Assembly (NCBI RefSeq): GCF_008274215.1
Contig: NZ_VTPS01000003.1
Coordinates: forward strand, 111,908 to 175,907
Reading direction: 5' to 3'
DNA: 64,000 nt
Origin: Calorimonas adulescens
Lineage (GTDB): Bacteria; Bacillota; Thermoanaerobacteria; Thermoanaerobacterales; UBA4877
Within the stretch, counting starts at the first letter, position 1, and the number at the start of each line of letters is the position of its first letter. Below the pieces are notes generated by a model, which saw only the letters and a program-made list of their open reading frames with translations, was not told where the DNA came from and made no database searches. The translations under genes and the position numbers were made by a program. Below, one piece after another: positions 24,090 through 32,117 of this stretch.

Positions 24090-25448
24090 ATGAGAAAGGG
24101 TTTTATGGATAAGCTAGAATCAAGACTTATGCCAATTGCAGAGTATGTAAGCAAAAATAAATACCTTATTTCAATTCGTGACGGCTTTTTAATCAGCATG
24201 CCGCTTTTGGTGGTTGGTTCAATCTTTATGCTTATTTCAAATTTTCCAGTTCAACCTTGGATTGATTTATTAAAAAACACAACATTAGCAGGTACATCAA
24301 TCGCATCTTATTTTTCAAATGTGACAAATGCAACCTTTTCAATTATGGCAATATTTGTTGTGATTGGCATTGGTTATAATTATGCAAAACAGGAAAACAC
24401 AAATATGATTTTTGGAGCAGCCATTGCTGTTTTAAGCTGGTTTATGCTCATGCCATTTACCACGATGTATACGCCGGAAGGTGCTTCAAAAGCAGTCCAA
24501 GTTACCAGTATTCCTTTAGACTGGGTGGGGTCAAAAGGAATATTCATAGGAATTTTGTGTGCATTTTTATCCGTTAAGATTTACAAATGGGTGGAGGATA
24601 AAGGCTGGACCATCAAGATGCCAAACGGTGTCCCACCTACTGTGGGACAATCATTTGCGGCGCTGTTTCCAATTGGTGCAGTCGTTGTTGTATTTTTCTT
24701 TATTCGAGTTCTTTTTACATTAACACCATGGGGAAATGCCTTTGACTTCATTTATAAAATTTTACAAATGCCTCTGCAAAAAGTTGGAGATTCTCTCGGT
24801 GCAATGATGGGGATTTATTTATTTGCACATATTTTATGGTTCTTTGGTATTCATGGGACAAATATTACAGATTCAGTTTTTAGACCCATACTTTACGCAT
24901 TATCTGCAGAGAATTTAGCAGCCCTGCAGGCGGGTAAACCTTTACCCCATATTATAAATACGCAGTTTCAGGACTTGTTTGCTACCTATGGAGGTGCTGG
25001 TTCAACACTTTCTCTATTGATTGCCATGTTTTTCTTCTGCAGATCAAAACGAATCAAAGAACTCGGGAGAATAGCGATTATCCCTGGTATCTTCGGCATC
25101 AACGAGCCTATTATTTTTGGTTTGCCAATCGTATTAAATCCTACGATAGCCATCCCGTTTATTATTGTACCAATGATTAATATCCTTGTTTCCTATATTA
25201 CTATGGCAATTGGAATGGTTCCAGTTTGTAACGGCGTTATTATGCCATGGACAACACCACCAATTATTTCAGGATTCTTGTCGTCCGGATGGCAGGGGGC
25301 ATTGCTGCAGGTATTCCTGATTGCTCTTGGAGTAGTTATCTATTATCCTTTCATTAAAACTATAGATAAACAATATATAAGAGATGAGGCTGAAGTCGAA
25401 AACAATCCAAAGGATGATGACATTTCTTTAGATGATTTGACATTTTAA
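24090..25448 (+). CDS. PTS EIIC, lactose/cellobiose family (second system)
   Basis: 452 residues with about ten membrane helices. MPIAEYVSKNKYLISIRDG, LFAHILWFFGIHG and GINEPIIFGLPIVLNP are family landmarks, the last being the substrate loop near residue 350. The acidic tail (DDDISLDDL) is cytoplasmic. With MupG downstream, the substrate may be the murein disaccharide MurNAc-GlcNAc or a related beta-linked disaccharide. ATG follows GGGGGAAG. Confidence 0.87.
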   Translation: MRKGFMDKLESRLMPIAEYVSKNKYLISIRDGFLISMPLLVVGSIFMLISNFPVQPWIDLLKNTTLAGTSIASYFSNVTNATFSIMAIFVVIGIGYNYAKQENTNMIFGAAIAVLSWFMLMPFTTMYTPEGASKAVQVTSIPLDWVGSKGIFIGILCAFLSVKIYKWVEDKGWTIKMPNGVPPTVGQSFAALFPIGAVVVVFFFIRVLFTLTPWGNAFDFIYKILQMPLQKVGDSLGAMMGIYLFAHILWFFGIHGTNITDSVFRPILYALSAENLAALQAGKPLPHIINTQFQDLFATYGGAGSTLSLLIAMFFFCRSKRIKELGRIAIIPGIFGINEPIIFGLPIVLNPTIAIPFIIVPMINILVSYITMAIGMVPVCNGVIMPWTTPPIISGFLSSGWQGALLQVFLIALGVVIYYPFIKTIDKQYIRDEAEVENNPKDDDISLDDLTF

Positions 25449-25467
25449 GAGTTAGGAGAATTTAGCT

Positions 25468-25992
25468 ATGCTGAAAATAGTAACAATTTATGATCAAATT
25501 CAATCTGGGATGGGAACAAAAGATGATAAGATGCTGCCCCTCGGCGGGAAAAATGTTCCTATTGGCCCTGGCATCATGATGACACCTTTTTTAAAACAGA
25601 TTGATGCCAAAATTGTGGCCTGCCTGTATTGCGGGACTGGGACTTACTTAAATAATAAAGAAATGGTAAGTAAAAAACTATGTGATATGGTACAAAAACT
25701 ACATCCAGATGTGGTGATTTGCGGACCGGCATTTGATTATAAGGACTATGCGCAAATGTGTGCTGAGATCACGGAAAGCATAAACGATTCAACCGATATA
25801 CCTGCAATTGCATCTATGTCTGCTGAAAATGAGGAAATAATAAACAAGTATAAGGACCGGATATACATTGTGAAATGCCCTAAAAAAGGCGAAGCTGGTT
25901 TAAATAGTGCACTGCAAAACTTATGTCAGGCTGCAAAAGCGCTTGCTGTTCATGATAAAAATATTGCAAATATTAAGGAATATTGTTTCTAA
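25468..25992 (+). CDS. GrdB-related protein of the glycine/betaine reductase B family, Cys form
   Basis: 174 residues. The start LKIVTIYDQIQSGMGTKDD and the block VVICGPAFDYKDYAQMCAE match the N-terminal half of GrdB-type reductase subunits. CLYCGTGTYL (about 50-59) has two Cys residues; there is no in-frame TGA that could encode selenocysteine and no GrdA, C or D nearby. Short GrdB-related proteins occur in PTS operons with DUF871/MupG genes and have no proven role. The gene lies 19 bases after EIIC in the same operon. Confidence 0.65.
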   Translation: MLKIVTIYDQIQSGMGTKDDKMLPLGGKNVPIGPGIMMTPFLKQIDAKIVACLYCGTGTYLNNKEMVSKKLCDMVQKLHPDVVICGPAFDYKDYAQMCAEITESINDSTDIPAIASMSAENEEIINKYKDRIYIVKCPKKGEAGLNSALQNLCQAAKALAVHDKNIANIKEYCF

Positions 25993-26080
25993 AAATAGGA
26001 TACTAAGAAAGTACCCCATTATGCTCTTTACAAAATGTAATACTGATAAGAAGCACAAAATTTAATGAAATAACATCCGT

Positions 26081-26240
26081 ATGCTTGTGACTTCAGTCAT
26101 GATGAAGGATACAAGGTGGACAGGGATTATCCGAAGTAACTCCTGTGAAGACAACAAGCTATTAAGCTTATGAAGCGGAGGTCATGCAACCATAGTCGAT
26201 GAAGACTCAAGGGTAGCAGATTCCATCAGGTTTCTGCTAC
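26081..26240 (+). ncRNA. structured non-coding block, possible IS605-type right end (omega-RNA-like)
   Basis: Between the GrdB-related gene and mupG lies a segment dense in short hairpins: TGAC/GTCA (26088-26099), ACAGG/CCTGT (26119-26145), AGTC/GACT just before CTCAAG (about 26194-26211), and GTAGCAGA/TCTGCTAC (26213-26240). The order and the terminal GACTCAAG resemble the right end of IS200/IS605 elements whose RNA guides TnpB, but no tnpB or tnpA gene is present. The match is from memory of family architecture, so confidence is low. Confidence 0.35.
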
Positions 26241-26282
26241 TTCTGAGTAAAATCTTATAAGTTGAAAGGCAGGAATGTTGCA

Positions 26283-27377
26283 ATGCACAGAATGGGCATA
26301 TCTGTTTATCCAGAACATTCAACAGAAGAAAAGGACTACGCTTATATGAGGTTAGCTGCGAAATATGGATTCACTCGAATTTTTACGTGTTTGCTGTCAG
26401 TAAATGAACCAAAGGAAATTATTATAAATAAATTCACCAGGTTTATAGAGCAAGCACATGAGCTTGGTTTTATCGTGGGGGTGGATACAAATCCTACTGT
26501 ATTCTCCCATTTAGGGGCTTCACCGCTTGATTTAAAACCATTTTCTGATATGAAGGTGGATATTATTCGTCTTGACGGACATTTTAGTGATAGAGAAGAT
26601 ATAGCAATCACACATAACCCATATGGAATTCTTATCGAGTTTAATGGCAGTTCAAATACAGCCCTGGATTTAATGATTGAAAGAGGTGCCAATACGCACA
26701 ATATGATTGTTTGCCATAATTTCTATCCGCAGAAATATACAGGACTTGGGTGGAATAAGTTTATGGAATTTACTAATAAATATAAGGCTTTAGGTTTGTC
26801 TGTCGCTGCATTTGTTTCCAGTAACAATGAAAATACCTTTGGTCCTTGGCCTGTATATAAAGGATTGCCTACTTGTGAAATGCATAGGGGGCTGCCTATT
26901 GATCTACAAGTAAGACACCTCCTTGCAACTAATAAAATCGATGACATCTTGATTGGAAATGCCTTTGCCAGAGAAGATGAACTAAAAGCAATATCTCAAA
27001 TTGATAAAACAAAAATCACTTTCAAACTGGAACTGGCAGAAGGCGTTACAGACGAAGAGAAAAACATTATATATAGCTATCCTCATTTTGGAAGAGGTGA
27101 CGCCTCTGACTATATTATACGAAGCAGTGTACCGCGGGAAGATTACAGAAATAAGACAATTCCATACCGCAAATATGATAAAGAATTATTCCATAGGGGC
27201 GATGTGGTAATAGTTAATGATAATTTAGCTCATTATCGTGGTGAGTTAGAAATTGTTGAAAAAGATATACTTAACGATGGTGAAAGAAATTTTGTGGGCA
27301 GAATACCAACACAGGAACTAATTTTATTGGAACTATTGAAACCGGAATATCTTTTTGGGTTTATCAAAATGGAATAG
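26283..27377 (+). CDS. mupG: MupG-family (DUF871) 6-phospho-N-acetylmuramidase
   Basis: 364 residues. MGISVYPEHSTEEKDYAYMRLAAKYGFTRIFT opens the TIM-barrel domain (about 1-240), where VGVDTNPTVF and CHNFYPQKYTGLGW are family blocks, and a C-terminal beta domain (about 245-360) follows with HRGDVVIVNDNLAHYRGEL. MupG cleaves MurNAc-6-phosphate from GlcNAc after PTS uptake of the disaccharide, known from Bacillus and Staphylococcus. ATG 26283 follows AGGAA. Together with anmK and the SIS gene, it supports cell-wall fragment recycling. Confidence 0.82.
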   Translation: MHRMGISVYPEHSTEEKDYAYMRLAAKYGFTRIFTCLLSVNEPKEIIINKFTRFIEQAHELGFIVGVDTNPTVFSHLGASPLDLKPFSDMKVDIIRLDGHFSDREDIAITHNPYGILIEFNGSSNTALDLMIERGANTHNMIVCHNFYPQKYTGLGWNKFMEFTNKYKALGLSVAAFVSSNNENTFGPWPVYKGLPTCEMHRGLPIDLQVRHLLATNKIDDILIGNAFAREDELKAISQIDKTKITFKLELAEGVTDEEKNIIYSYPHFGRGDASDYIIRSSVPREDYRNKTIPYRKYDKELFHRGDVVIVNDNLAHYRGELEIVEKDILNDGERNFVGRIPTQELILLELLKPEYLFGFIKME

Positions 27378-27484
27378 ATTCAATTAGCCGATTAAAACAG
27401 TAAAGTGCAAGAATATGAATGCGCGAGGCACAGAAGTGTTTTGTGGCCTAATTTAATTCCTTTGGGTACTATAGGTGGAAATAT

Positions 27485-27745
27485 ATGGTTAAGAAAATTA
27501 CGTATCAGGTTAAAAATCCACAGGGAATCCATGCTAGACCGGCAGGAATGCTGGTTAATAGAGTTAGCCAATTTAAATGTAAGGTAGTTATTGAAAAGGA
27601 GAAAGAAACAGTAAATGCAAAAGAAATCTTTGCTTTAATGAGCCTTAGTGTTAAACAAGGTGATATAATCACCATAACTTTTGATGGTGAAGAGGAAGAG
27701 ACGGCCGTTAAAGCGATAGAAGAATTTATAAAAGAGAATTTATGA
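27485..27745 (+). CDS. HPr-family phosphocarrier without the regulatory serine
   Basis: 86 residues. NPQGIHARPAGMLV puts the EI-phosphorylated His at 16 with Arg18 and Pro19, so it can act as a phosphocarrier. In standard HPr the regulatory site reads K-S-I (Ser46); here the aligned stretch reads NAKEIFALMSL, with Glu in place of Ser. HPr kinase could not phosphorylate it, and Glu may mimic the phosphorylated state. It is a dedicated operon member rather than the housekeeping ptsH. Confidence 0.85.
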   Translation: MVKKITYQVKNPQGIHARPAGMLVNRVSQFKCKVVIEKEKETVNAKEIFALMSLSVKQGDIITITFDGEEEETAVKAIEEFIKENL

Positions 27746-27774
27746 TGTTTTTTTAACTCAGGTAGATAGATAAA

Positions 27775-27823
27775 AAAGACCTCACCGCCAAAACAGTCAA
27801 AACAAAAGTATGGTGAGGTCTTT
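27775..27823 (+). terminator. terminator closing the second PTS operon
   Basis: A 12-bp perfect stem (27775-27786 with 27812-27823) with a 25-base loop. The right arm ends in CTTT followed by AAAATC, so the U-tract is modest. Confidence 0.55.
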
Positions 27824-27965
27824 AAAATCATTCTTTTAGCCTAAAAGATGGCATATTGCTCTGCTACAGAAAATAATGATAAAAATCAAACTAATATTAG
27901 AAATTATATAGTGAAAGCAATACGACCTGTTGTTATATTTAAAACTATGATCGGAGGTGATTAAA

Positions 27966-29873
27966 TTGCTGAACGAACGCCAAGAAAAAATCATAGCTAT
28001 ACTTAGGAACAACAAAAACTGGATGACGGGTAAAGAGCTTTCTGCATTTTTAAATGTTTCAGATCGCACCATAAGGTCTGATATTGCATACATAAATTTG
28101 TACTATAATGATATGCTTATTGAGTCAAATGTTAAAAATGGCTATCGCTTAAATATGGAAGCATTATCAAACTTGAATATTCATTCAGATCAGATGATTC
28201 CGCAAACATCTTTTCAAAGATGTTTTTATATTATTCATGAATTATTGTTCAAAAAAAACGAACTCAATTTAGTACATGCAGCAGATGAAGTGTTTGTCAG
28301 CTACTCTTCAATAGAAAATGATTTAAAAGAAATAAAAAAAATTTTAGAACCCTATCCGACACTTAAACTTGTTAGACGGAAGAATTATATATCTTTAGGG
28401 GGAAATGAAGAGGACAAAAGAGAGCTTTATGTAAACTTACTTGTGAAAAAGATAAAGGGGAATTTTTTAAATTTTGACCTTTTGGCAACTCTATTTCCAA
28501 ATTTTGATATCCTTGCAGTAAAAGAATTATTGGAGAAGATATTTAAAAAGTATAATTACCATGGGAGAGAAATGGAATTTCCGGTAATCATAGCTTATAT
28601 TGGAACTGCAATTGAACGTATGCTTTGTCATAAGTACATACAGGCAGGTGGGGGAAATGAAAACATTGCTAACAGCGTAGAATTTTCTATAGCATGGGAA
28701 TTTTATAAAGATGTATCGAAAACGTTACATATGGAGATTAAAGAGGATGAAATCACTATTTTAGCCTTAATATTGCGTGGAAAAAGACAGGCTGATACTG
28801 ACAATAGGGTACTACTACTAAATTATGATTATACAGTAAATCAATTGGTAAATGACATATTAGAAGACATATATATTCAGTTTGATGTAGACTTGAGGAA
28901 GGATGAGGATTTAAAGAAGGGACTATCTGCCCATATTCAGTTGCTTCTTGAGCGAAAAAAGAAAAATATTCATATTTCCAATTTGTTTTTAGATGAATTA
29001 AAGTATAAATACCCATTCTTTTTCGAAATGGCTATTCGAGTAGGTAAATTGATTGGAGACAAATTAAATATAACAATCGATGAGAATGATATCAGTTTTA
29101 TTGAAGAGCATTTAGGTGGTGCTCTAGAGAGAATGAATTCTAAAAACAAATATAGAGTAATCATGATAAATCCAAATAATCAGGCTTTATCAAGTTTGTG
29201 TATAAAAAAAATAGAGAGTATATTTCATGAACGCATGATAATTGTTGGATCTATTAATTATTTTGAGAAGAAAGAAGTGCTTAAGGCAAAACCCGATTTG
29301 ATTTTGACTACTGTACCATTAGAACATAATTTAAATATTTTAACAGTGCAAATTTCGATTTTTGTCAACTCGGAGGATGAGATCAAAATTTTTAAAGCTT
29401 TAAATTCACTTGATAGTGATAGATTTAATGAGAAATTTGTTATGAGCTTCAAGACTATGATAGAACCACGCTTCTTCTATTTTGATCTTGACTTGGATAC
29501 CCCAGAAAAAGTTTTAAGTTTTATGAGTGATGAGCTCTATAATGCTGGTTTGGTTGAGAAAGATTTCAAGGAAGCAGTATTAAAACGAGAGGAACTTTCT
29601 CCTACATCGTTTATCTATTCTTTTGCAATCCCTCATCCACTTTCAGCAATCAGCAAAGAATCGAAAATCTCAGTGGCATTGCTAAAAAAGCCAATACAAT
29701 GGGGAGAATTTCAAGTGAAATTGGTTCTGCTCTTAGCCATAAAAGAAGATAATCAGAGAATAATTCGGATTTTTTTTGATTGGCTAAGCAATGTAGTAAG
29801 TGATTCTAAAAAGCTATCTTCTCTCATGAAAGCAAAAAGTTATGATGAATTTATTAATAGTATTATTGAATAA
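27966..29873 (+). CDS. MtlR/BglG-type PRD transcriptional regulator with EIIA domain
   Basis: 635 residues. N-terminal HTH (ERQEKIIAILRNNKNWMTG then SDRTIRSDI), a second Mga-like HTH (about 85-150), two PRDs (about 190-400), an EIIB-like segment (400-490) and a fructose-type EIIA domain whose His lies in FAIPHPLSAI (about 560). Such proteins are activated or inhibited by PTS phosphorylation of their PRDs. It follows the PTS operon it probably controls. Start TTG 27966 is spaced six bases from GGAGGTGA; a GTG inside that site is rejected. AT-rich like its neighbours. Confidence 0.85.
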   Translation: MLNERQEKIIAILRNNKNWMTGKELSAFLNVSDRTIRSDIAYINLYYNDMLIESNVKNGYRLNMEALSNLNIHSDQMIPQTSFQRCFYIIHELLFKKNELNLVHAADEVFVSYSSIENDLKEIKKILEPYPTLKLVRRKNYISLGGNEEDKRELYVNLLVKKIKGNFLNFDLLATLFPNFDILAVKELLEKIFKKYNYHGREMEFPVIIAYIGTAIERMLCHKYIQAGGGNENIANSVEFSIAWEFYKDVSKTLHMEIKEDEITILALILRGKRQADTDNRVLLLNYDYTVNQLVNDILEDIYIQFDVDLRKDEDLKKGLSAHIQLLLERKKKNIHISNLFLDELKYKYPFFFEMAIRVGKLIGDKLNITIDENDISFIEEHLGGALERMNSKNKYRVIMINPNNQALSSLCIKKIESIFHERMIIVGSINYFEKKEVLKAKPDLILTTVPLEHNLNILTVQISIFVNSEDEIKIFKALNSLDSDRFNEKFVMSFKTMIEPRFFYFDLDLDTPEKVLSFMSDELYNAGLVEKDFKEAVLKREELSPTSFIYSFAIPHPLSAISKESKISVALLKKPIQWGEFQVKLVLLLAIKEDNQRIIRIFFDWLSNVVSDSKKLSSLMKAKSYDEFINSIIE

Positions 29874-29879
29874 AGGAAT

Positions 29880-29909
29880 AAGGCGGTCTATACTGTCCGT
29901 CTTTTTTTA
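29880..29909 (+). terminator. terminator after the PRD regulator
   Basis: AGGCGGTC (29881-29888) pairs imperfectly with GTCCGTCT (29895-29902), followed by seven T residues. Confidence 0.7.
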
Positions 29910-29938
29910 TTGACTTTTTTACTTTGCTCATATATAAT
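29910..29938 (+). promoter_or_regulatory. sigma-A promoter of fruR-fruK
   Basis: TTGACT (29910-29915) and TATAAT (29933-29938) with 17-base spacing. Direct repeats AGCATATA follow at 29947-29964, a likely FruR operator in the transcribed start region. Confidence 0.75.
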
Positions 29939-29989
29939 CATATTAGAGCATATAAAAGCATATACAATCAAAAATGAGCAGGTGATAGG

Positions 29990-30745
29990 ATGTTCTCAGA
30001 GGAACGCAGGATAAGGATAATGGACATCATAAACTCAGGGAAAACGGTCACAGTAGAAGAGCTCAGCAAGATGCTGGATGTATCTGAGTCTACCATAAGA
30101 AGAGATCTAAAATACCTTGAGGGGAAAGGGCTTATACACAGAACTCATGGAGGAGCAATGAATCCATTGCCCACCAATTATGAGCCGACATTTTTGGAAA
30201 AGAAAGAAGAAATGATAGATGAGAAGAAAGCAATAGGCAGAAAGGCTGCTTCTTTGATTGAGGATGGGGATACAGTAATAATAGATTCGGGTACTACTAC
30301 CATGGAAATAGTAAGAAACCTGAGTGTAAACAGAGCAAAGATTGTGACCAATTCGCCCCATGCAGCAATAGAGCTTCAGTATAGACAGGGCATTGAGGTG
30401 ATATTGACTGGAGGTATGCTAAGGTACGAGACGCAGGCCCTGGTGGGACCTATAGCTGATGAACTTATTCAAAGGATTAAAGCTGATAAGGCATTTATAG
30501 GTACCAACGGCATTACCTTGGATGGTTTTACCACACCTAATGTGGTAGAGGCGGCTACAAAGAGGAACATGGTAAGGAACGCAGAAAAGGTCTACATTGT
30601 GGCGGACAGCACAAAGTTTAATAAGGCGTCTTTCATGAGGTTTGCAGACTTAGACGAGGTCGACTGTATAATAACGGACTCTAAACTGCCGGAGGACGTT
30701 TACAATGAATTTTCAGGAAATGGGATAGACATAATAAAGGTTTGA
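29990..30745 (+). CDS. fruR: DeoR-family repressor of fructose utilisation
   Basis: 251 residues. ERRIRIMDIINSGKTVTVEEL and SESTIRRDLKYLEGKGLI form the DeoR winged HTH (1-57), HRTHGGAM follows, and the C-terminal domain (75-235) has DSGTTTMEI, ILTGG and IGTNGI blocks that bind a sugar phosphate, most likely fructose 1-phosphate. It overlaps no gene but is only 12 bases upstream of fruK. Autoregulation through the AGCATATA repeats is likely. Confidence 0.87.
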   Translation: MFSEERRIRIMDIINSGKTVTVEELSKMLDVSESTIRRDLKYLEGKGLIHRTHGGAMNPLPTNYEPTFLEKKEEMIDEKKAIGRKAASLIEDGDTVIIDSGTTTMEIVRNLSVNRAKIVTNSPHAAIELQYRQGIEVILTGGMLRYETQALVGPIADELIQRIKADKAFIGTNGITLDGFTTPNVVEAATKRNMVRNAEKVYIVADSTKFNKASFMRFADLDEVDCIITDSKLPEDVYNEFSGNGIDIIKV

Positions 30746-30757
30746 AGGATGGTAGAA

Positions 30758-31669
30758 ATGATAGCTACAGTTACTTTAAATCCGGCCATAGACCATACGG
30801 TTTATGTGGAAAGGTTTGTGCCTTGCAGTCTCAACAGGGCAGCAGACTCTGAATATTCTATTGGAGGCAAAGGGATAAATGTATCTAAGGTACTGGCAGA
30901 GCTGGGGATATCGAGTATAGCTCTGGGCTTTCTTGGCAAGAATGCCGGACATATATCTGACGAACTTAAAGAAATGGGTATAACACCTGATTTTATTGAG
31001 GTGCCGGGGAACACACGGACCAATATTAAGATTATAGACCGCAGCAATGCGGCATCTACAGAAGTGAATGAACCCGGGCCGTGGATAACTCCCGAGTGGT
31101 TGAATGAACTTAAAGAAAGGGTGCTATACTGGGCAGAGAGGTGCGAGTATATCACGTTTTCGGGAAGCCTTCCACAGGGGCTGAATGAGGATATATACAA
31201 GGAACTTATTCAGATAGCCAAGGAGAAGGGTGCAAGGACTATACTGGATGCTGACGGAGAGTCACTGAGAAAGGGATTGGAATCGGCGCCTTATATGATC
31301 AAGCCCAATATTCATGAACTGAAAAATTTGGTCGGCCATCCACTGGATGATGAGAGGGAGGTTATGAATGTATGCAATGAGATTATATCCAGTGGCATTG
31401 AGGTGGTCATAGTGTCAATGGGCAGCAAGGGGAGTATATATGCAGATTCAAAAGGCGTATATAGGGCTTATCCATTGGAACTGGATGTGAAGAGCACTGT
31501 TGGTGCCGGTGATGCCATGGTGGCAGGTTTCCTGTATGCGGTTGACAGGGGGTTCGACGGGGAGTCCACAGCGAGGTTTGCGGCAGCCTCCTCGTCTTGC
31601 CGGATAATATCAGATTTTAAGAGAATAAGGGAATTTTATGAGAGGATAAGAATAGAGAGGTGGCAGTGA
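30758..31669 (+). CDS. fruK: 1-phosphofructokinase
   Basis: 303 residues. TVTLNPAIDHTVYV at the N-terminus and GGKGINVSKVLAELG (about 36-50) bind the sugar phosphate; VGAGDAMVAGFLYA (about 247-260) is the PfkB signature with the catalytic Asp. It converts fructose 1-phosphate to the bisphosphate. ATG 30758 is better placed than 30749 relative to GAAGGA. The PTS permease gene that should follow is destroyed. Confidence 0.9.
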   Translation: MIATVTLNPAIDHTVYVERFVPCSLNRAADSEYSIGGKGINVSKVLAELGISSIALGFLGKNAGHISDELKEMGITPDFIEVPGNTRTNIKIIDRSNAASTEVNEPGPWITPEWLNELKERVLYWAERCEYITFSGSLPQGLNEDIYKELIQIAKEKGARTILDADGESLRKGLESAPYMIKPNIHELKNLVGHPLDDEREVMNVCNEIISSGIEVVIVSMGSKGSIYADSKGVYRAYPLELDVKSTVGAGDAMVAGFLYAVDRGFDGESTARFAAASSSCRIISDFKRIREFYERIRIERWQ

Positions 31670-31806
31670 TGGAGATATCTGAAGTATTAAAGCCCGAACT
31701 TATGAATTTTGAATTAAAGGCAAGAGGAAAGAGAGAGGCTATAGAGGAGCTGGCCTGGCCCTGGCCACAGTCCTTGCAAAGGACAGGTTCACTATGGTAC
31801 TACTAG
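31669..31806 (+). pseudogene. fruA: truncated fructose PTS gene (fruA, EIIA start only)
   Basis: ATG 31669 overlaps the fruK stop and opens MEISEVLKPELMNFELKARG then KREAIEELA, the normal start of the EIIA domain of a fructose permease. At residue 29 the match ends and the frame runs out of register to TAG 31806. The break falls exactly in GGCCTGGCCCTGGCC. The EIIA active site, EIIB and EIIC are gone, so fructose uptake by this operon is lost unless a permease lies elsewhere. Confidence 0.7.
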
Positions 31807-31946
31807 ATACAGTAACAGCAACTAAGGGTAGTGATACCGTGAAGTTAACCGTTAGGAATAAGACAGCCTATAAGAACGGTTCTAAGATAGAGCTTGATGT
31901 TCCAGCTAAAGTAATCAATGGAGATGTTCCTGAAGCTTGGTGTTGA
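31752..31946 (+). pseudogene. fragment of a stalk-domain (copper amine oxidase N-like) secreted protein
   Basis: In another frame 31752-31946 reads GLALATVLAKDRFTM (remains of a signal peptide), then VKLTVRNKTAYKNGSKIELD and VPAKVINGDV. This is the PF07833-type stalk domain of secreted Clostridia proteins, which usually continues TMVPLRF. The fragment has no start codon and is cut at both ends. Confidence 0.6.
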
Positions 31947-32004
31947 TGCGATTATTACCAATGATCCTTTGCTCTTAAAAGAAACAGCCGATTCTGTTAA
32001 ATAA
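31927..32004 (+). pseudogene. C-terminal scrap of a glycerophosphodiester phosphodiesterase
   Basis: The last 26 codons before TAA 32004 read LGVDAIITNDPLLLKE plus a short tail, the standard C-terminus of GDPD enzymes (GVDGIITDxPxxL). It overlaps the end of the stalk-domain scrap, so several pieces were stitched together here. Confidence 0.55.
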
Positions 32005-32007
32005 AAT

Positions 32008-32037
32008 AGAGGGCCTGGCCACATAGTCAGGCCCTCT
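32008..32037 (+). terminator. terminator-like hairpin built on GGCCTGGCC
   Basis: A 10-bp stem (32008-32017 with 32028-32037). The left side contains a full GGCCTGGCC at 32012-32020. It shares GAGGGCCTGG with the hairpin at 1767. Only TTTA follows. Confidence 0.6.
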
Positions 32038-32117
32038 TTAATGGTATCGCTGGACGAGGTTTTGGCAGGCATATCAATGCCGATGATAATGTCATTAAAA
32101 GCCAAAATGTGGTAGAC

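Noticed and set aside
25468..25992. Selenocysteine-containing GrdB
   Set aside because: No in-frame TGA; the redox position carries Cys, and the length covers only the N-terminal half of GrdB.
26081..26240. T-box or tRNA-like leader for mupG
   Set aside because: No TGGNACCGCG T-box sequence, no specifier loop and no cloverleaf; the hairpins fit an insertion-element end better.
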